Shown piece by piece: positions 52,957 through 62,417 of a DNA stretch of 64,000 bases (positions are counted from its first letter, which is position 1; every line of letters starts with the position of its first letter). Made by a program: the position numbers and the translations under genes. Under the pieces are notes generated by a model. It searched no databases and was not told the DNA's origin. It worked only from the letters and a program-made list of their open reading frames with translations. The stretch comes from CAXBNB01 sp049115735. GTDB taxonomy: Bacteria > Bacteroidota > Bacteroidia > Cytophagales > Cyclobacteriaceae. Location of the stretch: assembly GCA_049115735.1 (NCBI GenBank), contig JAGDZP010000002.1, forward strand, positions 1-64,000, given 5' to 3'.

Positions 52957-53090
52957 AGTAATGCCTAGAAAGAAGGTTTTTAGGCTCAATAAATATCAAA
53001 AAAAAGTTCTCAGTTAATTCAATTGACTTAAATTGCAAGATTTAGCGAAAGTGAAAATTTCGATTTTATTACAGACTTCAGAGCTTATCA

Positions 53091-56030
53091 ATGAACGTAT
53101 CTCCTGCTAAACCTTTTCAGCTGATATACACGCTTTTCGAACATCAATATCTTGGGTATTTGTTCGAGTCATTTGTTATTCAAAAGGATAGCGAAGGCCG
53201 TCTGACTTTTTCTCATCAGAATATTTCGGCTAAAAATGCCACGGAGTTTTCTTCCGGTCTGGACAATAACGATTATGAGCTCATCAAGCTGATGGACTCT
53301 ATGCAGCCGGATGTTGTAGTGAAGAAGTACAATAAAAAGAAGATGAAGGTCAATGATTTTTTTCTGAAAATCTTTGATCCGAAAGGAGGTAATGAGGTAT
53401 TGCAGGATGAGCTGAAAAGGTATACGGAAAACCGACGCTCAAAGATTCTCCCGCTACTCAAAGACAAAATGCTTTTTGAGATGGGCATTGATGGGGAGCC
53501 GACCTGGAAGAAGATAGAAGTGCTACAAGAACCGGCCACCGTATTGTTTCATTTTAGAAGAAATGAAGACAATACGCACTATTTCCCGACCATAAAATAT
53601 GCCGGGGAGAAGGTAGAATACCAATACAAGGATGGCTATATCCTGTGCAATGAGCCGGCCTTTATGGTCTTAGAAAACAAGCTCTACCATTTTGCAAAAA
53701 ATATTGATGGCAATAAGATCAAACCATTTTTAAACAAGAAATTTATTGCTATACCCAAGGCCATAGAGGATAACTATTATAGGAAGTTTGTGGCACAGCT
53801 GGTTAGCTCTTTTGACGTGTATGCCAAAGGTTTTGATATAAAAACAGAGCACTATGCCGTCCAGCCTGTCCTGACCTTTTCCAAGTTGGCGTCTCAGCAA
53901 AAAACACTTTCGCTCTTTGGGGAAAATGGAAATAATGGACATCAGGATTTGGAGGAAGAGAAGATTCTCTTCGAGTTGTCGTTTAAATACGGAGACTATG
54001 ACTATCCCGCAGACAAATCGCAGGAAGTGAGCGTTCATGTCAATAAACAGGATGATGACTATACTTTTTACAGAATCAAGAGAGATCAGCACAAGGAGAA
54101 AAAAGTGATCCGTTTTCTTGATGATACAAGCCTGTCACTCCGACATGCAAGGGCTACATTGAGTACATCCAAGGCTTTTTCCTGGATAAGACAAAATGAA
54201 AAGTACCTGAAAGATTCTGGTGTCATTTTGCGTCAAAATGGATCAGGCGATAAGCGTTACTTCTTAGGGCCTTCTCATATATCTATCGAGGTAACGGAAA
54301 ATATTGATTGGTTTGATATTCATGCTACGATCAAGTTCGGGGAATTTGAGGTTCCTTTTAAAGTGATCAGGAAGCATATTCTGAAGAAAAAGCAGGAAAT
54401 AGAATTGCCCAATGGCGAGATAGCAGTGATACCAGAGGAATGGTTCCATGAGTATGCCGAGCTGTTTGCCTTTTCTCTGGATGTGGAAGATTCTGAGGTT
54501 TTGTCTCTGGACAAACATCACCTGGCGCTGGTCAATGAATTGAAGGAGTCTAACATGGCTGCCGTACAGCTCAGTAGGAAACTAGAAACGCTTAGCAGTT
54601 CATTTGAAAAAATTATCGATTATCCGATTGCAGAATATTTCGAAGGAGATTTACGACCTTATCAAAAGGCCGGTTACAACTGGATGAATTTCCTGAGAGA
54701 GAATAATTTCGGCGGTTGCCTGGCAGATGACATGGGTCTGGGAAAAACAGTGCAGACTTTGGCGCTATTGCAAAATATAAAGGAGCAAGGAGTGAAGGGC
54801 GCGTCGTTATTGGTGATGCCAACCTCACTGGTGTATAACTGGGAAAAGGAAGCGGAGAAGTTTACGCCGAAACTGAAACTGCACATATACACAGGTGTAA
54901 AGCGGGAAAAGAACACGGCTAAGTTTGCCAATTACGATGTTGTTATTACGTCCTATGGAATCATTCGTCAGGACTTGGAACTGTTGAGAGAATTTTATTT
55001 CAACTACATTATCCTGGATGAATCTCAGGTAATAAAAAATCCTGATTCGAATATTGCCAAAGCAGTGAAGGAATTGAAGTCAACCTACAAGTTGATACTC
55101 ACTGGCACGCCAATAGAAAATACCACGATGGACTTGTGGTCGCAGATGTCATTCCTAAATCCGGGATTATTAGGCACTAAGTCATTCTTCAAAAACAACT
55201 TTCAATTACCTATAGAAAAAAGGCAAGACGAAAAGCAGACTAAAAAGCTGCACACGATCATCAAACCATTCTTGCTACGCAGGCATAAATCGCAGGTGGC
55301 GACTGACCTGCCGGAGAAGATAGAAACAGTCAGATACTGTACAATGACTGCAGATCAGGAAAATGAATATGAAGAAGTGAAATCCGGCTATCGCAATGAG
55401 ATCATGAATAAGATAGAATCGGGTGATATGAACAACTCTCGCTTTCTCATTATTCAGGGTCTTACCAAGTTGCGACAGATTGCTAACCACCCCAAAATGA
55501 TAGATCAAAGTTATGAAGGGGAGTCCGGTAAGCTGGAGGAAGTGAGCTTTATGTTGGCGAATGCCATCAACAAGAACCACAAGATATTGGTCTTTTCCCA
55601 GTTTGTCAAGCACCTATCAATCATATCTGATTATTTGAATACTCAGAGGATCGACTTCTGTTATTTGGATGGTACGACGAAAGACAGGGAAGCACAAGTC
55701 GAAAGGTTTCAGAATGATGCATCTGTCAAGGTGTTTTTGATTTCCTTAAAGGCTGGGGGGCTTGGGCTTAACCTTACTAAGGCAGAATATGTTTTCCTTC
55801 TTGACCCCTGGTGGAACCCAGCCATTGAGGCACAGGCGATCGATAGGGCACATAGAATTGGCCAAAAGAACACAGTATTCACCTACCGCTATATAACGAA
55901 GAACACTGTGGAGGAAAAAATCATGCTCCTGCAACAGAACAAGAGAAAGCTGGCAACAGACTTGATCACCACGGAAGAAAGCTTCGTCAAAAACCTTTCA
56001 AAAGAGGATATTGCCAGTATTCTTGAGTAG
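53091..56030 (+). CDS. SNF2-family DNA helicase/ATPase
   Basis: 979 residues. The N-terminal 530 residues are a long accessory region with no motif I recognise; the SNF2 motor starts near DLRPYQKAGYNWMNFLRENN. Walker A CLADDMGLGKTVQTLALL (about 545-560), motif II DESQ (about 643) where most SNF2 enzymes have DEAH/DEGH, motif III LTGTPIENT, and C-terminal motifs VFLISLKAGGLGLNLTKAEYV and DRAHRIGQ. Works in DNA repair or transcription recycling (RapA/HepA type). Convergent with nrdJ, 5 bp apart. Confidence 0.93.
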   Translation: MNVSPAKPFQLIYTLFEHQYLGYLFESFVIQKDSEGRLTFSHQNISAKNATEFSSGLDNNDYELIKLMDSMQPDVVVKKYNKKKMKVNDFFLKIFDPKGGNEVLQDELKRYTENRRSKILPLLKDKMLFEMGIDGEPTWKKIEVLQEPATVLFHFRRNEDNTHYFPTIKYAGEKVEYQYKDGYILCNEPAFMVLENKLYHFAKNIDGNKIKPFLNKKFIAIPKAIEDNYYRKFVAQLVSSFDVYAKGFDIKTEHYAVQPVLTFSKLASQQKTLSLFGENGNNGHQDLEEEKILFELSFKYGDYDYPADKSQEVSVHVNKQDDDYTFYRIKRDQHKEKKVIRFLDDTSLSLRHARATLSTSKAFSWIRQNEKYLKDSGVILRQNGSGDKRYFLGPSHISIEVTENIDWFDIHATIKFGEFEVPFKVIRKHILKKKQEIELPNGEIAVIPEEWFHEYAELFAFSLDVEDSEVLSLDKHHLALVNELKESNMAAVQLSRKLETLSSSFEKIIDYPIAEYFEGDLRPYQKAGYNWMNFLRENNFGGCLADDMGLGKTVQTLALLQNIKEQGVKGASLLVMPTSLVYNWEKEAEKFTPKLKLHIYTGVKREKNTAKFANYDVVITSYGIIRQDLELLREFYFNYIILDESQVIKNPDSNIAKAVKELKSTYKLILTGTPIENTTMDLWSQMSFLNPGLLGTKSFFKNNFQLPIEKRQDEKQTKKLHTIIKPFLLRRHKSQVATDLPEKIETVRYCTMTADQENEYEEVKSGYRNEIMNKIESGDMNNSRFLIIQGLTKLRQIANHPKMIDQSYEGESGKLEEVSFMLANAINKNHKILVFSQFVKHLSIISDYLNTQRIDFCYLDGTTKDREAQVERFQNDASVKVFLISLKAGGLGLNLTKAEYVFLLDPWWNPAIEAQAIDRAHRIGQKNTVFTYRYITKNTVEEKIMLLQQNKRKLATDLITTEESFVKNLSKEDIASILE

Positions 56031-56035
56031 CCGTA

Positions 56036-58651
56036 TTACCCACACTTTGTATGCCCGCAGCTTTTGCAAGTGAGGCAACCTTCCTCATATACTAGCGATT
56101 CATCACCGCATGCCCCGCATTTTGTATCTGAGGGTTTGGTACCATCAGGAATGAATTTTTTTAAGGTACGAATTACTCCATTTTTCCATGTATTTAAGGA
56201 CGCATTGTCGAGGTGTAGGTTATCTACAAGCGAAACAATGAACTTGATGGGCATACCGTGTCTGAGTATTCCAGAAATGAGCTTGGCATAGTTCCAATAT
56301 TCCTGATTGAAGGTTCTTGATAATCCTTCGATCGTTACCCTATAGCCATCAATATCTTTGTATTGGAAGTCATACCTATTCTTCCCATTTTCGGATTTGT
56401 TCTTGATCACCCATCCTTCATTCACATTCGCTAGTATCGAAAATGAGTGTTCTTCTTTTCCGGTAAAAATCTCATAGGGTCTATCGTTGTACATACCCAC
56501 AACAGCGATCCAGTTTTCATGGTTGTTCTTGAATCGAATTACCCTGGCTTGAAGTATTTTGGGGCGTTTGGGAGCTTTTGTTTCCAGGAAGTCGGTGACT
56601 TTTTCTTCCTTCTCTTTTTCACTAACCAATACACCCGAGCGTGATCCTTCGCGGTACACTGTCACTCCTTTACATCCATTGCGCCAGGCTTGCATGTAGA
56701 TATCACCAATAGTATCCTTCGAAGTTTCACTGGGTACATTTACTGTAACACTGATGGAGTGATCGACCCATTTTTGAATTGCTCCTTGCATTTTCACTTT
56801 GGCTGTCCAATCAATATCCTCGGCTGTGGCTCTGAAATACGGAGATGTTTTTATAAGTTGCTCAATCTCTTTATCATTTGATTTTGAAACCGCCTTCGGA
56901 TCGTAATCATTGGCCTTGAGCCAGCTAGCAAAATGATGGTGCAAGACATGGTGCTCTTCCCACTTGTCGCCCATTTCGTCCACAAAGTCGACTCTTGCAT
57001 TTTTATCCGTTGGGTTGACTTTTCTTCTTCTTTTATATGAAATCTTAAAAGCCGGTTCGATACCTGAAGTAGTTTGTGACATTAGGCTGGTCGTACCTGT
57101 TGGGGCAATAGTGAGTAAGGCTATATTACGCCTACCATGTTTCATCATCTCCTCATAAAGGCCATTGTCCGCGTCTTTGATTCTTTTAATAAATGGATTA
57201 TCTATTTCTCTTTTGACATCAAATATTGGGAAGCAGCCACGTTCTCTTGCTAGTTGAACGGAGGAGCGGTATGCCTCCAGAGCCAATGTTTTATGAACCT
57301 CAACTGAATGTTGTTCTGCCTCGTCCGTACCATATCGCAAGCCTAGGGCTGCCAGCATGTCTCCTTCAGCAGTGATTCCAAGTCCAGCCCTACGACCTTC
57401 GATACATTTTCCTTTAATTTTCTTCCACAAATTTAGTTCAGTCCGCTTAACCTCCATTAATTCAGGATCGGCATCTATTTTGGCTATTACCTTATCTATC
57501 TTTTCCAGCTCCAAATCGATAATATCATCCATAATTCTTTGCGCAAGCCCTACATGCTTCTTGAATTTCAGAAAGTTGAATTTGGCTTGGGGCGTAAATG
57601 GGTCATCCACAAATCCGAATAGGTTGATGGCTATTAGTCGGCAACTGTCGTATGGGCACAGAGGAATTTCACCACAAGGATTTGTACTGACCGTCTTGAA
57701 ACCAAAGTCATCATAACAATCGGGGATGGATTCCTTTATGATATTATCCCAAAACAGGATACCGGGCTCAGCAGATTTCCATGCATTATGAACGATTTTC
57801 TCCCACAGTTTTCTGGCATTGATATCCACTTTTACTTTTGGCGCGGGTGAATTAATTGGATACGCTAGACAGTAATTTGTGTTGTTTTCAACGGCTGTCA
57901 TAAAGTCCTCATCAATTTTTACAGATACATTGGCTCCTGTAACTTTCGTGCCATCTAGTTTAGCATCAACAAACTCCTGAATATCGGGGTGTTTCACCGA
58001 TATAGACAACATAAGGGCACCTCGCCTACCGTCCTGGGCAACTTCCCTAGTAGTGTTGGAGTAGCGCTCCATAAATGGAACAATCCCCGTAGAAGTGAGA
58101 GCACTGTTTTTCACCGGACTACCTTTTGGTCTGATGTGTGACAAGTCATGACCCACACCTCCTCGGCGTTTCATCAGTTGTACCTGTTCCTCGTCTATTT
58201 TCATTACTCCACCATAAGAGTCGGACTCACCTTTGTTGCCGATCACAAAGCAATTGGAAAGTGAAGCAATCTGATAATTGTTACCAATGCCTGACATTGA
58301 TCCGCCCTGGGGAATGATGTATTTAAATCGATCCAGGCAATCGAATATCTCCTTTTCCGAAAGCGGGTTTTCATACTTTTGCTCAATACGAAATATTTCT
58401 TTCGCCATCCTACGGTGCATAGCCTCAGGGCTGTCTTCATAAATGTTTCCTTCAGAATCCTTCAGTGCGTATTTGTTAAGCCATACATTGGCGGCCAGGC
58501 TATCACCATCGAAGTATTCTGCGGTTTTTCTGATTACCTCTTCGCTTGAAAAGGTTTTTGGCTTTGTGCTTACGATTTGTTTTTCTATTTCACCAGGAAA
58601 TTCAATAGGTAAGGAAAGGTCTTTGTTTTTTTTTGGATGGGTCTTCAGCAT
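56036..58651 (-). CDS. nrdJ: Adenosylcobalamin-dependent (class II) ribonucleotide reductase
   Basis: Reduces ribonucleotides to deoxyribonucleotides without oxygen dependence. 871 residues. Active-site segments: SNCFVIGNKGES, NPCGEIPLCPYDSCRL (about 320-336) and LLTIAPTGTTSLMSQTTSGI. A TSCPD-type domain lies near 690-800, and the end carries a zinc-ribbon-like Cys cluster (CGACGDESLVYEEGCLTCK...CGHTKCG). B12 must come from synthesis or uptake encoded elsewhere. No cobalamin riboswitch is seen upstream; instead the promoter is covered by a palindrome and an Rrf2 regulator gene lies directly upstream on the same strand. Confidence 0.95.
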   Translation of the reverse strand: MLKTHPKKNKDLSLPIEFPGEIEKQIVSTKPKTFSSEEVIRKTAEYFDGDSLAANVWLNKYALKDSEGNIYEDSPEAMHRRMAKEIFRIEQKYENPLSEKEIFDCLDRFKYIIPQGGSMSGIGNNYQIASLSNCFVIGNKGESDSYGGVMKIDEEQVQLMKRRGGVGHDLSHIRPKGSPVKNSALTSTGIVPFMERYSNTTREVAQDGRRGALMLSISVKHPDIQEFVDAKLDGTKVTGANVSVKIDEDFMTAVENNTNYCLAYPINSPAPKVKVDINARKLWEKIVHNAWKSAEPGILFWDNIIKESIPDCYDDFGFKTVSTNPCGEIPLCPYDSCRLIAINLFGFVDDPFTPQAKFNFLKFKKHVGLAQRIMDDIIDLELEKIDKVIAKIDADPELMEVKRTELNLWKKIKGKCIEGRRAGLGITAEGDMLAALGLRYGTDEAEQHSVEVHKTLALEAYRSSVQLARERGCFPIFDVKREIDNPFIKRIKDADNGLYEEMMKHGRRNIALLTIAPTGTTSLMSQTTSGIEPAFKISYKRRRKVNPTDKNARVDFVDEMGDKWEEHHVLHHHFASWLKANDYDPKAVSKSNDKEIEQLIKTSPYFRATAEDIDWTAKVKMQGAIQKWVDHSISVTVNVPSETSKDTIGDIYMQAWRNGCKGVTVYREGSRSGVLVSEKEKEEKVTDFLETKAPKRPKILQARVIRFKNNHENWIAVVGMYNDRPYEIFTGKEEHSFSILANVNEGWVIKNKSENGKNRYDFQYKDIDGYRVTIEGLSRTFNQEYWNYAKLISGILRHGMPIKFIVSLVDNLHLDNASLNTWKNGVIRTLKKFIPDGTKPSDTKCGACGDESLVYEEGCLTCKSCGHTKCG

Positions 58652-58675
58652 AATTTGAATTCAACAAGATGCCAC

Positions 58676-58710
58676 TAAAGGTATTATATTGGAGTATTTT
58701 GTCCAATATA
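58676..58710 (-). promoter_or_regulatory. nrdJ promoter with overlapping palindromic operator
   Basis: TATATTGGA (58685-58693) and TCCAATATA (58702-58710) form a perfect 9-bp inverted repeat with an 8-base spacer. On the minus strand TTG (58706-58704) and TACCTTTA (58683-58676; seven of eight to TAnnTTTG) are 20 bases apart, the standard spacing. The palindrome therefore covers the -33 element and spacer, a typical repressor position 34 bases before the nrdJ ATG. Confidence 0.5.
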
Positions 58711-58720
58711 AATTCAAACC

Positions 58721-58742
58721 AAAAAAACTGATAAAAATCAGT
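58721..58742 (-). terminator. Terminator downstream of the Rrf2 gene
   Basis: On the minus strand ACTGAT-TTTT-ATCAGT is followed by a run of T. It lies about 100 bases after the Rrf2 stop codon and just before the nrdJ promoter, separating the two genes into different transcripts. Low GC makes it weak. A second 6-bp stem (AGCTCA/TGAGCT) lies at 58763-58784. Confidence 0.5.
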
Positions 58743-58840
58743 CCAAATTGTAAAAGGTTTGTAGCTCAATTATTTAACTGAGCTTACTTTAAGAGGACTT
58801 TGAAGCCTTGAAGAGCAATTATTTTCTTTGGACGCGGAAA

Positions 58841-59275
58841 TTATCTAAAACTCACAATTGCTTCGCCATTTTTCACGTCTGTGGCCAGGTCAAAAATGGA
58901 TCTTGACGTAAGTAATTCTTCCATACCTGCTCGGATTTTTTGGTACTCTCCATGGACGGGACAAGGTGAACTGTCGGAACAATGTTTTAAGCCAATTCCG
59001 CACTTTTTAAAGAAATCCGTACCGTCCACCACTTCTACCACATCCATCAGTTTGAGCTTTTTGGGAGAGGTCCTGAAAGAGAAACCACCTGTTGGTCCTT
59101 TGTTGGAATTTAGTATACCCCTCTTCACCAGGTCCTGGAGAATCTTGCTCAGAAAGTGTAACGGTACATCTTGAGACTCAACGATTTCCTTTAACCCTAC
59201 CGGTCGGTTGTCTTCTGATCTGATGCTAATGAAAAGAACTGCTTGAATTGCGTATTGACAAGTTTTTGAAAACAT
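58841..59275 (-). CDS. Rrf2-family transcription regulator with Fe-S cysteines
   Basis: 144 residues. N-terminal winged helix (SKTCQYAIQAVLFISIRSED; PLHFLSKILQDLVKRGIL; GPTGGFSF wing). The cluster-binding Cys residues C92, C99 and C105 (C-x6-C-x5-C, in KKCGIGLKHCSDSSPCPVH) match the IscR/NsrR/RirA pattern, so it probably senses iron-sulfur status, NO or redox through a cluster. Located directly upstream of nrdJ on the same strand but behind a terminator. The plausible targets are its own promoter and nrdJ. Confidence 0.92.
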   Translation of the reverse strand: MFSKTCQYAIQAVLFISIRSEDNRPVGLKEIVESQDVPLHFLSKILQDLVKRGILNSNKGPTGGFSFRTSPKKLKLMDVVEVVDGTDFFKKCGIGLKHCSDSSPCPVHGEYQKIRAGMEELLTSRSIFDLATDVKNGEAIVSFR

Positions 59276-59293
59276 AGAATGTTTTTGAAACCA

Positions 59294-59308
59294 GGTGATA
59301 AAATTACC
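59294..59308 (-). promoter_or_regulatory. Candidate Rrf2 autoregulatory site
   Basis: GGTGAT-AAA-ATTACC is a near-perfect dyad (five of six pairs) 18 bases upstream of the Rrf2 start codon. Rrf2 regulators often bind such short dyads at their own promoters. It differs from the palindrome before nrdJ, so both cannot be confidently assigned to the same protein. Confidence 0.3.
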
Positions 59309-59359
59309 AAACTAGTGCAAGAGAATAATCAGAATTTGGAGTTTACTTAGCATGAGGCC

Positions 59360-60202
59360 TTATTTCTTGGCACTTTCATAGATCTGTCGTCCCCTCTTGT
59401 CCCATTCACGCATAATGTATGGGCGAAAGGACTCATCGAATGGATCTTTACCATATTGAATCTGTCGTTTCTTCCGGTTTCTCAAGTCATGATATTCAGT
59501 CCATATACCAACTTTTCCGTCAAATTTATATTCACCTCTTACAGCCACATTGCCGCTAGGATAAAAAGCGTAGTAATTTCCTTCTTTTTCCCCAAAATGA
59601 ACGGGAATGATTTCTTTGATTTGCTTTGTGGCTTTGTTGTAGTACTGAACTTTCGATTCTTTTGGCCAGCCCTTGTAGTACTTTTCCTTGCCGGTGCGAA
59701 TATCGTTCTTGTTCCAATAAGACCACCGGGCATGTTTGGTGCCTTTGTAAAAAACACCTTCTTCCAGCAGCTGATCGCCAAGCATTTTCTTGTATGGCCC
59801 GTGGAGGATTCCCGCGTTTTCTTTATCAATTCTTCCTGCAGATGAAACTGCCAACTTGCGTTTTTTGAAATTGTACCAATAAATGTCACGGACATATTGA
59901 TCAGGTTCTTCAAACTCTCGCAGGTAATAGAATAGTTCAAGTGTTGATCTATCGCCAAACCCTGTACGTACAAAACCCTTCTTTGTCCTTACACCATAGA
60001 ATGTTCCTTTCTTAACTTTCTTTTTCTTTGGAGCCTTTATTTGAACCTCACTTTCGGCTTCCATGTCTATGGTCAGCGGAGTGTCATAGTTAATTTCAAA
60101 AAGGTCCACTTCACCATCATCCTGGGCATTAGCAAAAGGTGCAGCCAAAACGAAAGAAAGGATGGCTAGAAGGGAGCTATATAGTATATGTGTTTTCTTC
60201 AT
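59360..60202 (-). CDS. Secreted protein with MORN/YwqK-like repeats
   Basis: 280 residues; Sec signal peptide (SLLAILSFVLAAPFANAQDD) then a mature part with a Lys-rich stretch (IKAPKKKKVKKGTFYG). Repeated segments of the type GxYxxF/YxxG are visible: GPYKKMLGDQLLEEGVFYKG, ARWSYWNKNDIRTGKEKYYK, GNYYAFYPSGNVAVRGEYKF, GKVGIWTEYHDLRNRKK. These resemble YwqK/MORN repeats common in exported Bacteroidota proteins. Function not known. A TATATTTG -7 element at 60220-60227 lies just upstream. Confidence 0.75.
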   Translation of the reverse strand: MKKTHILYSSLLAILSFVLAAPFANAQDDGEVDLFEINYDTPLTIDMEAESEVQIKAPKKKKVKKGTFYGVRTKKGFVRTGFGDRSTLELFYYLREFEEPDQYVRDIYWYNFKKRKLAVSSAGRIDKENAGILHGPYKKMLGDQLLEEGVFYKGTKHARWSYWNKNDIRTGKEKYYKGWPKESKVQYYNKATKQIKEIIPVHFGEKEGNYYAFYPSGNVAVRGEYKFDGKVGIWTEYHDLRNRKKRQIQYGKDPFDESFRPYIMREWDKRGRQIYESAKK

Positions 60203-60219
60203 TTATTCATCAACGATGC

Positions 60220-60227
60220 ACAAATAT
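60220..60227 (-). promoter_or_regulatory. -7 element for the MORN-like gene
   Basis: On the minus strand TATATTTG matches TAnnTTTG exactly, 18 bases before the ATG at 60202. The -33 element is not clear. Confidence 0.4.
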
Positions 60228-60294
60228 AAATATTTCCGAATCCTTAAAATTAAGGAGAAAAATTCTATTCATGTGATTAAATGTCACAAACAAA

Positions 60295-60316
60295 AAAGCC
60301 CCGAAACCGGGGCTTT
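60295..60316 (-). terminator. Terminator of htpG
   Basis: AAAGCCCCG and CGGGGCTTT (9-bp arms, loop of 4) are followed on the minus strand by TTTTTTG. It lies 22-43 bases after the htpG stop codon. Confidence 0.88.
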
Positions 60317-60337
60317 CAACTATTTTCATAATTATTC

Positions 60338-62248
60338 TTACTCAGAGGTAAGGTCAACCGACCTCTTGATAAAGTTGGTCAAACTTGCACCTGTCAACAG
60401 GTTTTGTGATAATAAAGCTAAATCGAAAGCTTGCTTAGCGAGCTGCTCTTTTGCTTCGTCACTTTCTTCTTTTAGAATTTTAGAAACTAATGTATGATTG
60501 GCATTCACGGCTACATTGTACTGATCAGGCATATCTCCACCCATCATCATCATTCCGCCTCCGCCACCAACTTTAGCCATGTCTTTCATACGCCTCATAA
60601 ATTCCGGCATAGTAACCACTACAGGCATTTCATCGCTCGGAAGAGACTCTACACTTACCGTATGGTTTTTGTCATTGATTGACTTTTCAAACAATTCTTT
60701 CAAAGCAGTTTTTTCATCTTCTGACAATACTGACTCCATCTTCTCGTCCTTATCAATCAATTTATCAACAGTATCTGCATCCACTCGCTTAAGAGAAATA
60801 CCTTCAACCTTTTGCTCCAAATGATTGATAAAATGGCTATCTAGTTGACCGTCCATTTTCAAGACGTCATAGGCTCTGTTTTTGGCTGAACTAATGAACG
60901 TGTCTTGCTTGTCTGGCTCAGAAGAATAGAGCATTATAATTTTCTTATCCTTGTCTTCCTGGTTTGTTTTTATTTGTTCCTTGTACTCGTCTATGGTGAA
61001 GAACTTGTCCTCGGTATTTTGGAGCAGGGCAAAATCCTTGGCTTTGTCGTTGAATTTTTCTTCACTCAGCATTCCGTACTTCACGAATAATCCAATATCC
61101 GACCATTTTTCTTCAAAAGCTTTCCTATCGTTTTTGAATAGCTCAGCAAGCTTGTCCGCTACTTTTTTGGTAATGTAAGAGTTGATTTTCTTAACATTTC
61201 CATCGGCTTGCAAAAAGCTACGGGAAACGTTAAGAGGAATGTCTGGAGAGTCAATCACCCCATGAAGCAGCATCAGGAATTCAGGCACCACATCCTTCAC
61301 CTCATCAGTGATAAACACCTGACGTGAATACAACTGAATCTTGTTTTTCTGTATTTCGAAATCATTCTTGATTTTAGGGAAATAAAGAACACCTGTCAGG
61401 TTGAATGGATAGTCTACGTTCAGATGAATCCAGAATAAAGGATCTTCAGAAAATGGGTATAGTTCCTTATAGAATGCTAAATAATCTTCGTCTTTTAGCT
61501 CAGAAGGAGACTTGGTCCAAAGTGGAGATGGGTTGTTGATGATGTTGTCTTTTTTGACAGTCTTCCACTTTTTCTTACCCTCTTTATCCTCACCATCTTC
61601 AACGCTTTCGTCTTTTTGACCAAACATAATTTCCACAGGCAGGAACTTGCAGTATTTGTCAAGTATGCCCTGAATCCTGGCCTGGTTAAGGAATTCCGTG
61701 GAGTCCTCATTGATGTGCAGGATAATATCTGTTCCACGTTCTTTTCTTTTGCCTTTGCTTATTTCAAATTCTGTAGAGCCATCACAAACCCACTTAGCAG
61801 GCTCAGCACCTTCCTGATGAGAAAGGGAGTTAATTTCCACCTTATCAGAAACCATAAAAGCTGAGTAGAAACCAAGACCGAAGTGACCAATGATCTGCTG
61901 AGCATCTTCCTTGTCTTTGTATTTTTCAACAAATTCAGTAGCTCCTGAAAAGGCGATTTGGTTGATGTATTTCTTAATTTCATCAGCAGTCATACCTATT
62001 CCTCGGTCGCTAACTGTGATGGTCTTTTTCTTTTCGTTGAAGCTAACTTCCACCCTGGTTTCTCCAAGTTCTCCGCCATATTCGCCGAGAGAGGAGAGAC
62101 TTTTGATTTTTTGTGTAGCATCCACTGCATTCGATACCAATTCTCTCAGGAATATCTCATGATCAGAATACAAGAATTTTTTGATGATCGGAAAAATATT
62201 CTCCGTGTGAATCGAAATGTTGCCTTTTTCTTTCGTTTTAGTACTCAT
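60338..62248 (-). CDS. htpG: Hsp90-family chaperone HtpG
   Basis: ATP-dependent chaperone, 636 residues. GHKL ATPase motifs at the N-terminus: LRELVSNAVDATQKI, TVSDRGIGMTADEIKKYI, and IIGHFGLGFYSAFMVSDKV. Middle domain with the conserved GVIDSPDIPLNVSRSFLQ, and a C-terminal dimer domain with a Gly/Met-rich stretch (AKVGGGGGMMMMGGDMPDQ). Single-gene unit with a strong terminator. Upstream, 105 bases from the ATG, is the TGTCA-N3-TGTCA repeat also found before grpE. Confidence 0.97.
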   Translation of the reverse strand: MSTKTKEKGNISIHTENIFPIIKKFLYSDHEIFLRELVSNAVDATQKIKSLSSLGEYGGELGETRVEVSFNEKKKTITVSDRGIGMTADEIKKYINQIAFSGATEFVEKYKDKEDAQQIIGHFGLGFYSAFMVSDKVEINSLSHQEGAEPAKWVCDGSTEFEISKGKRKERGTDIILHINEDSTEFLNQARIQGILDKYCKFLPVEIMFGQKDESVEDGEDKEGKKKWKTVKKDNIINNPSPLWTKSPSELKDEDYLAFYKELYPFSEDPLFWIHLNVDYPFNLTGVLYFPKIKNDFEIQKNKIQLYSRQVFITDEVKDVVPEFLMLLHGVIDSPDIPLNVSRSFLQADGNVKKINSYITKKVADKLAELFKNDRKAFEEKWSDIGLFVKYGMLSEEKFNDKAKDFALLQNTEDKFFTIDEYKEQIKTNQEDKDKKIIMLYSSEPDKQDTFISSAKNRAYDVLKMDGQLDSHFINHLEQKVEGISLKRVDADTVDKLIDKDEKMESVLSEDEKTALKELFEKSINDKNHTVSVESLPSDEMPVVVTMPEFMRRMKDMAKVGGGGGMMMMGGDMPDQYNVAVNANHTLVSKILKEESDEAKEQLAKQAFDLALLSQNLLTGASLTNFIKRSVDLTSE

Positions 62249-62352
62249 TTTTTGTTTCAGATTTTATCCAAATTAAGCTTCCAAGCAGAAGCGACTTTTT
62301 CAGCTACCCCGCATTACAAATGCCGTTCCATTGCGAATTCTTGCGTTTATTG

Positions 62353-62365
62353 TGACATGTTGACA
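62353..62365 (-). promoter_or_regulatory. Direct repeat TGTCA-N3-TGTCA upstream of htpG
   Basis: On the minus strand TGTCA-ACA-TGTCA, identical in pentamers and spacing to the site upstream of grpE (2906-2918), but 105 bases from the start codon instead of 58. A short direct repeat TTGCG-N5-TTGCG (62331-62345) lies between it and the gene. Confidence 0.45.
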
Positions 62366-62417
62366 TGATTAGCTTTTCATTCTGGCAGAAATGCCACGAA
62401 AAGAGGGTGGAAAGTAG

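Noticed and set aside
52943..53038. Longer N-terminus of the DUF1232 protein (start at 53038)
   Set aside because: The added sequence is unlike the family and contains a perfect -7 promoter element.
58652..58840. Cobalamin riboswitch or NrdR box before nrdJ
   Set aside because: The interval is too AT-rich and short, lacks a B12-box-like sequence, and the dyad present does not resemble the NrdR consensus.
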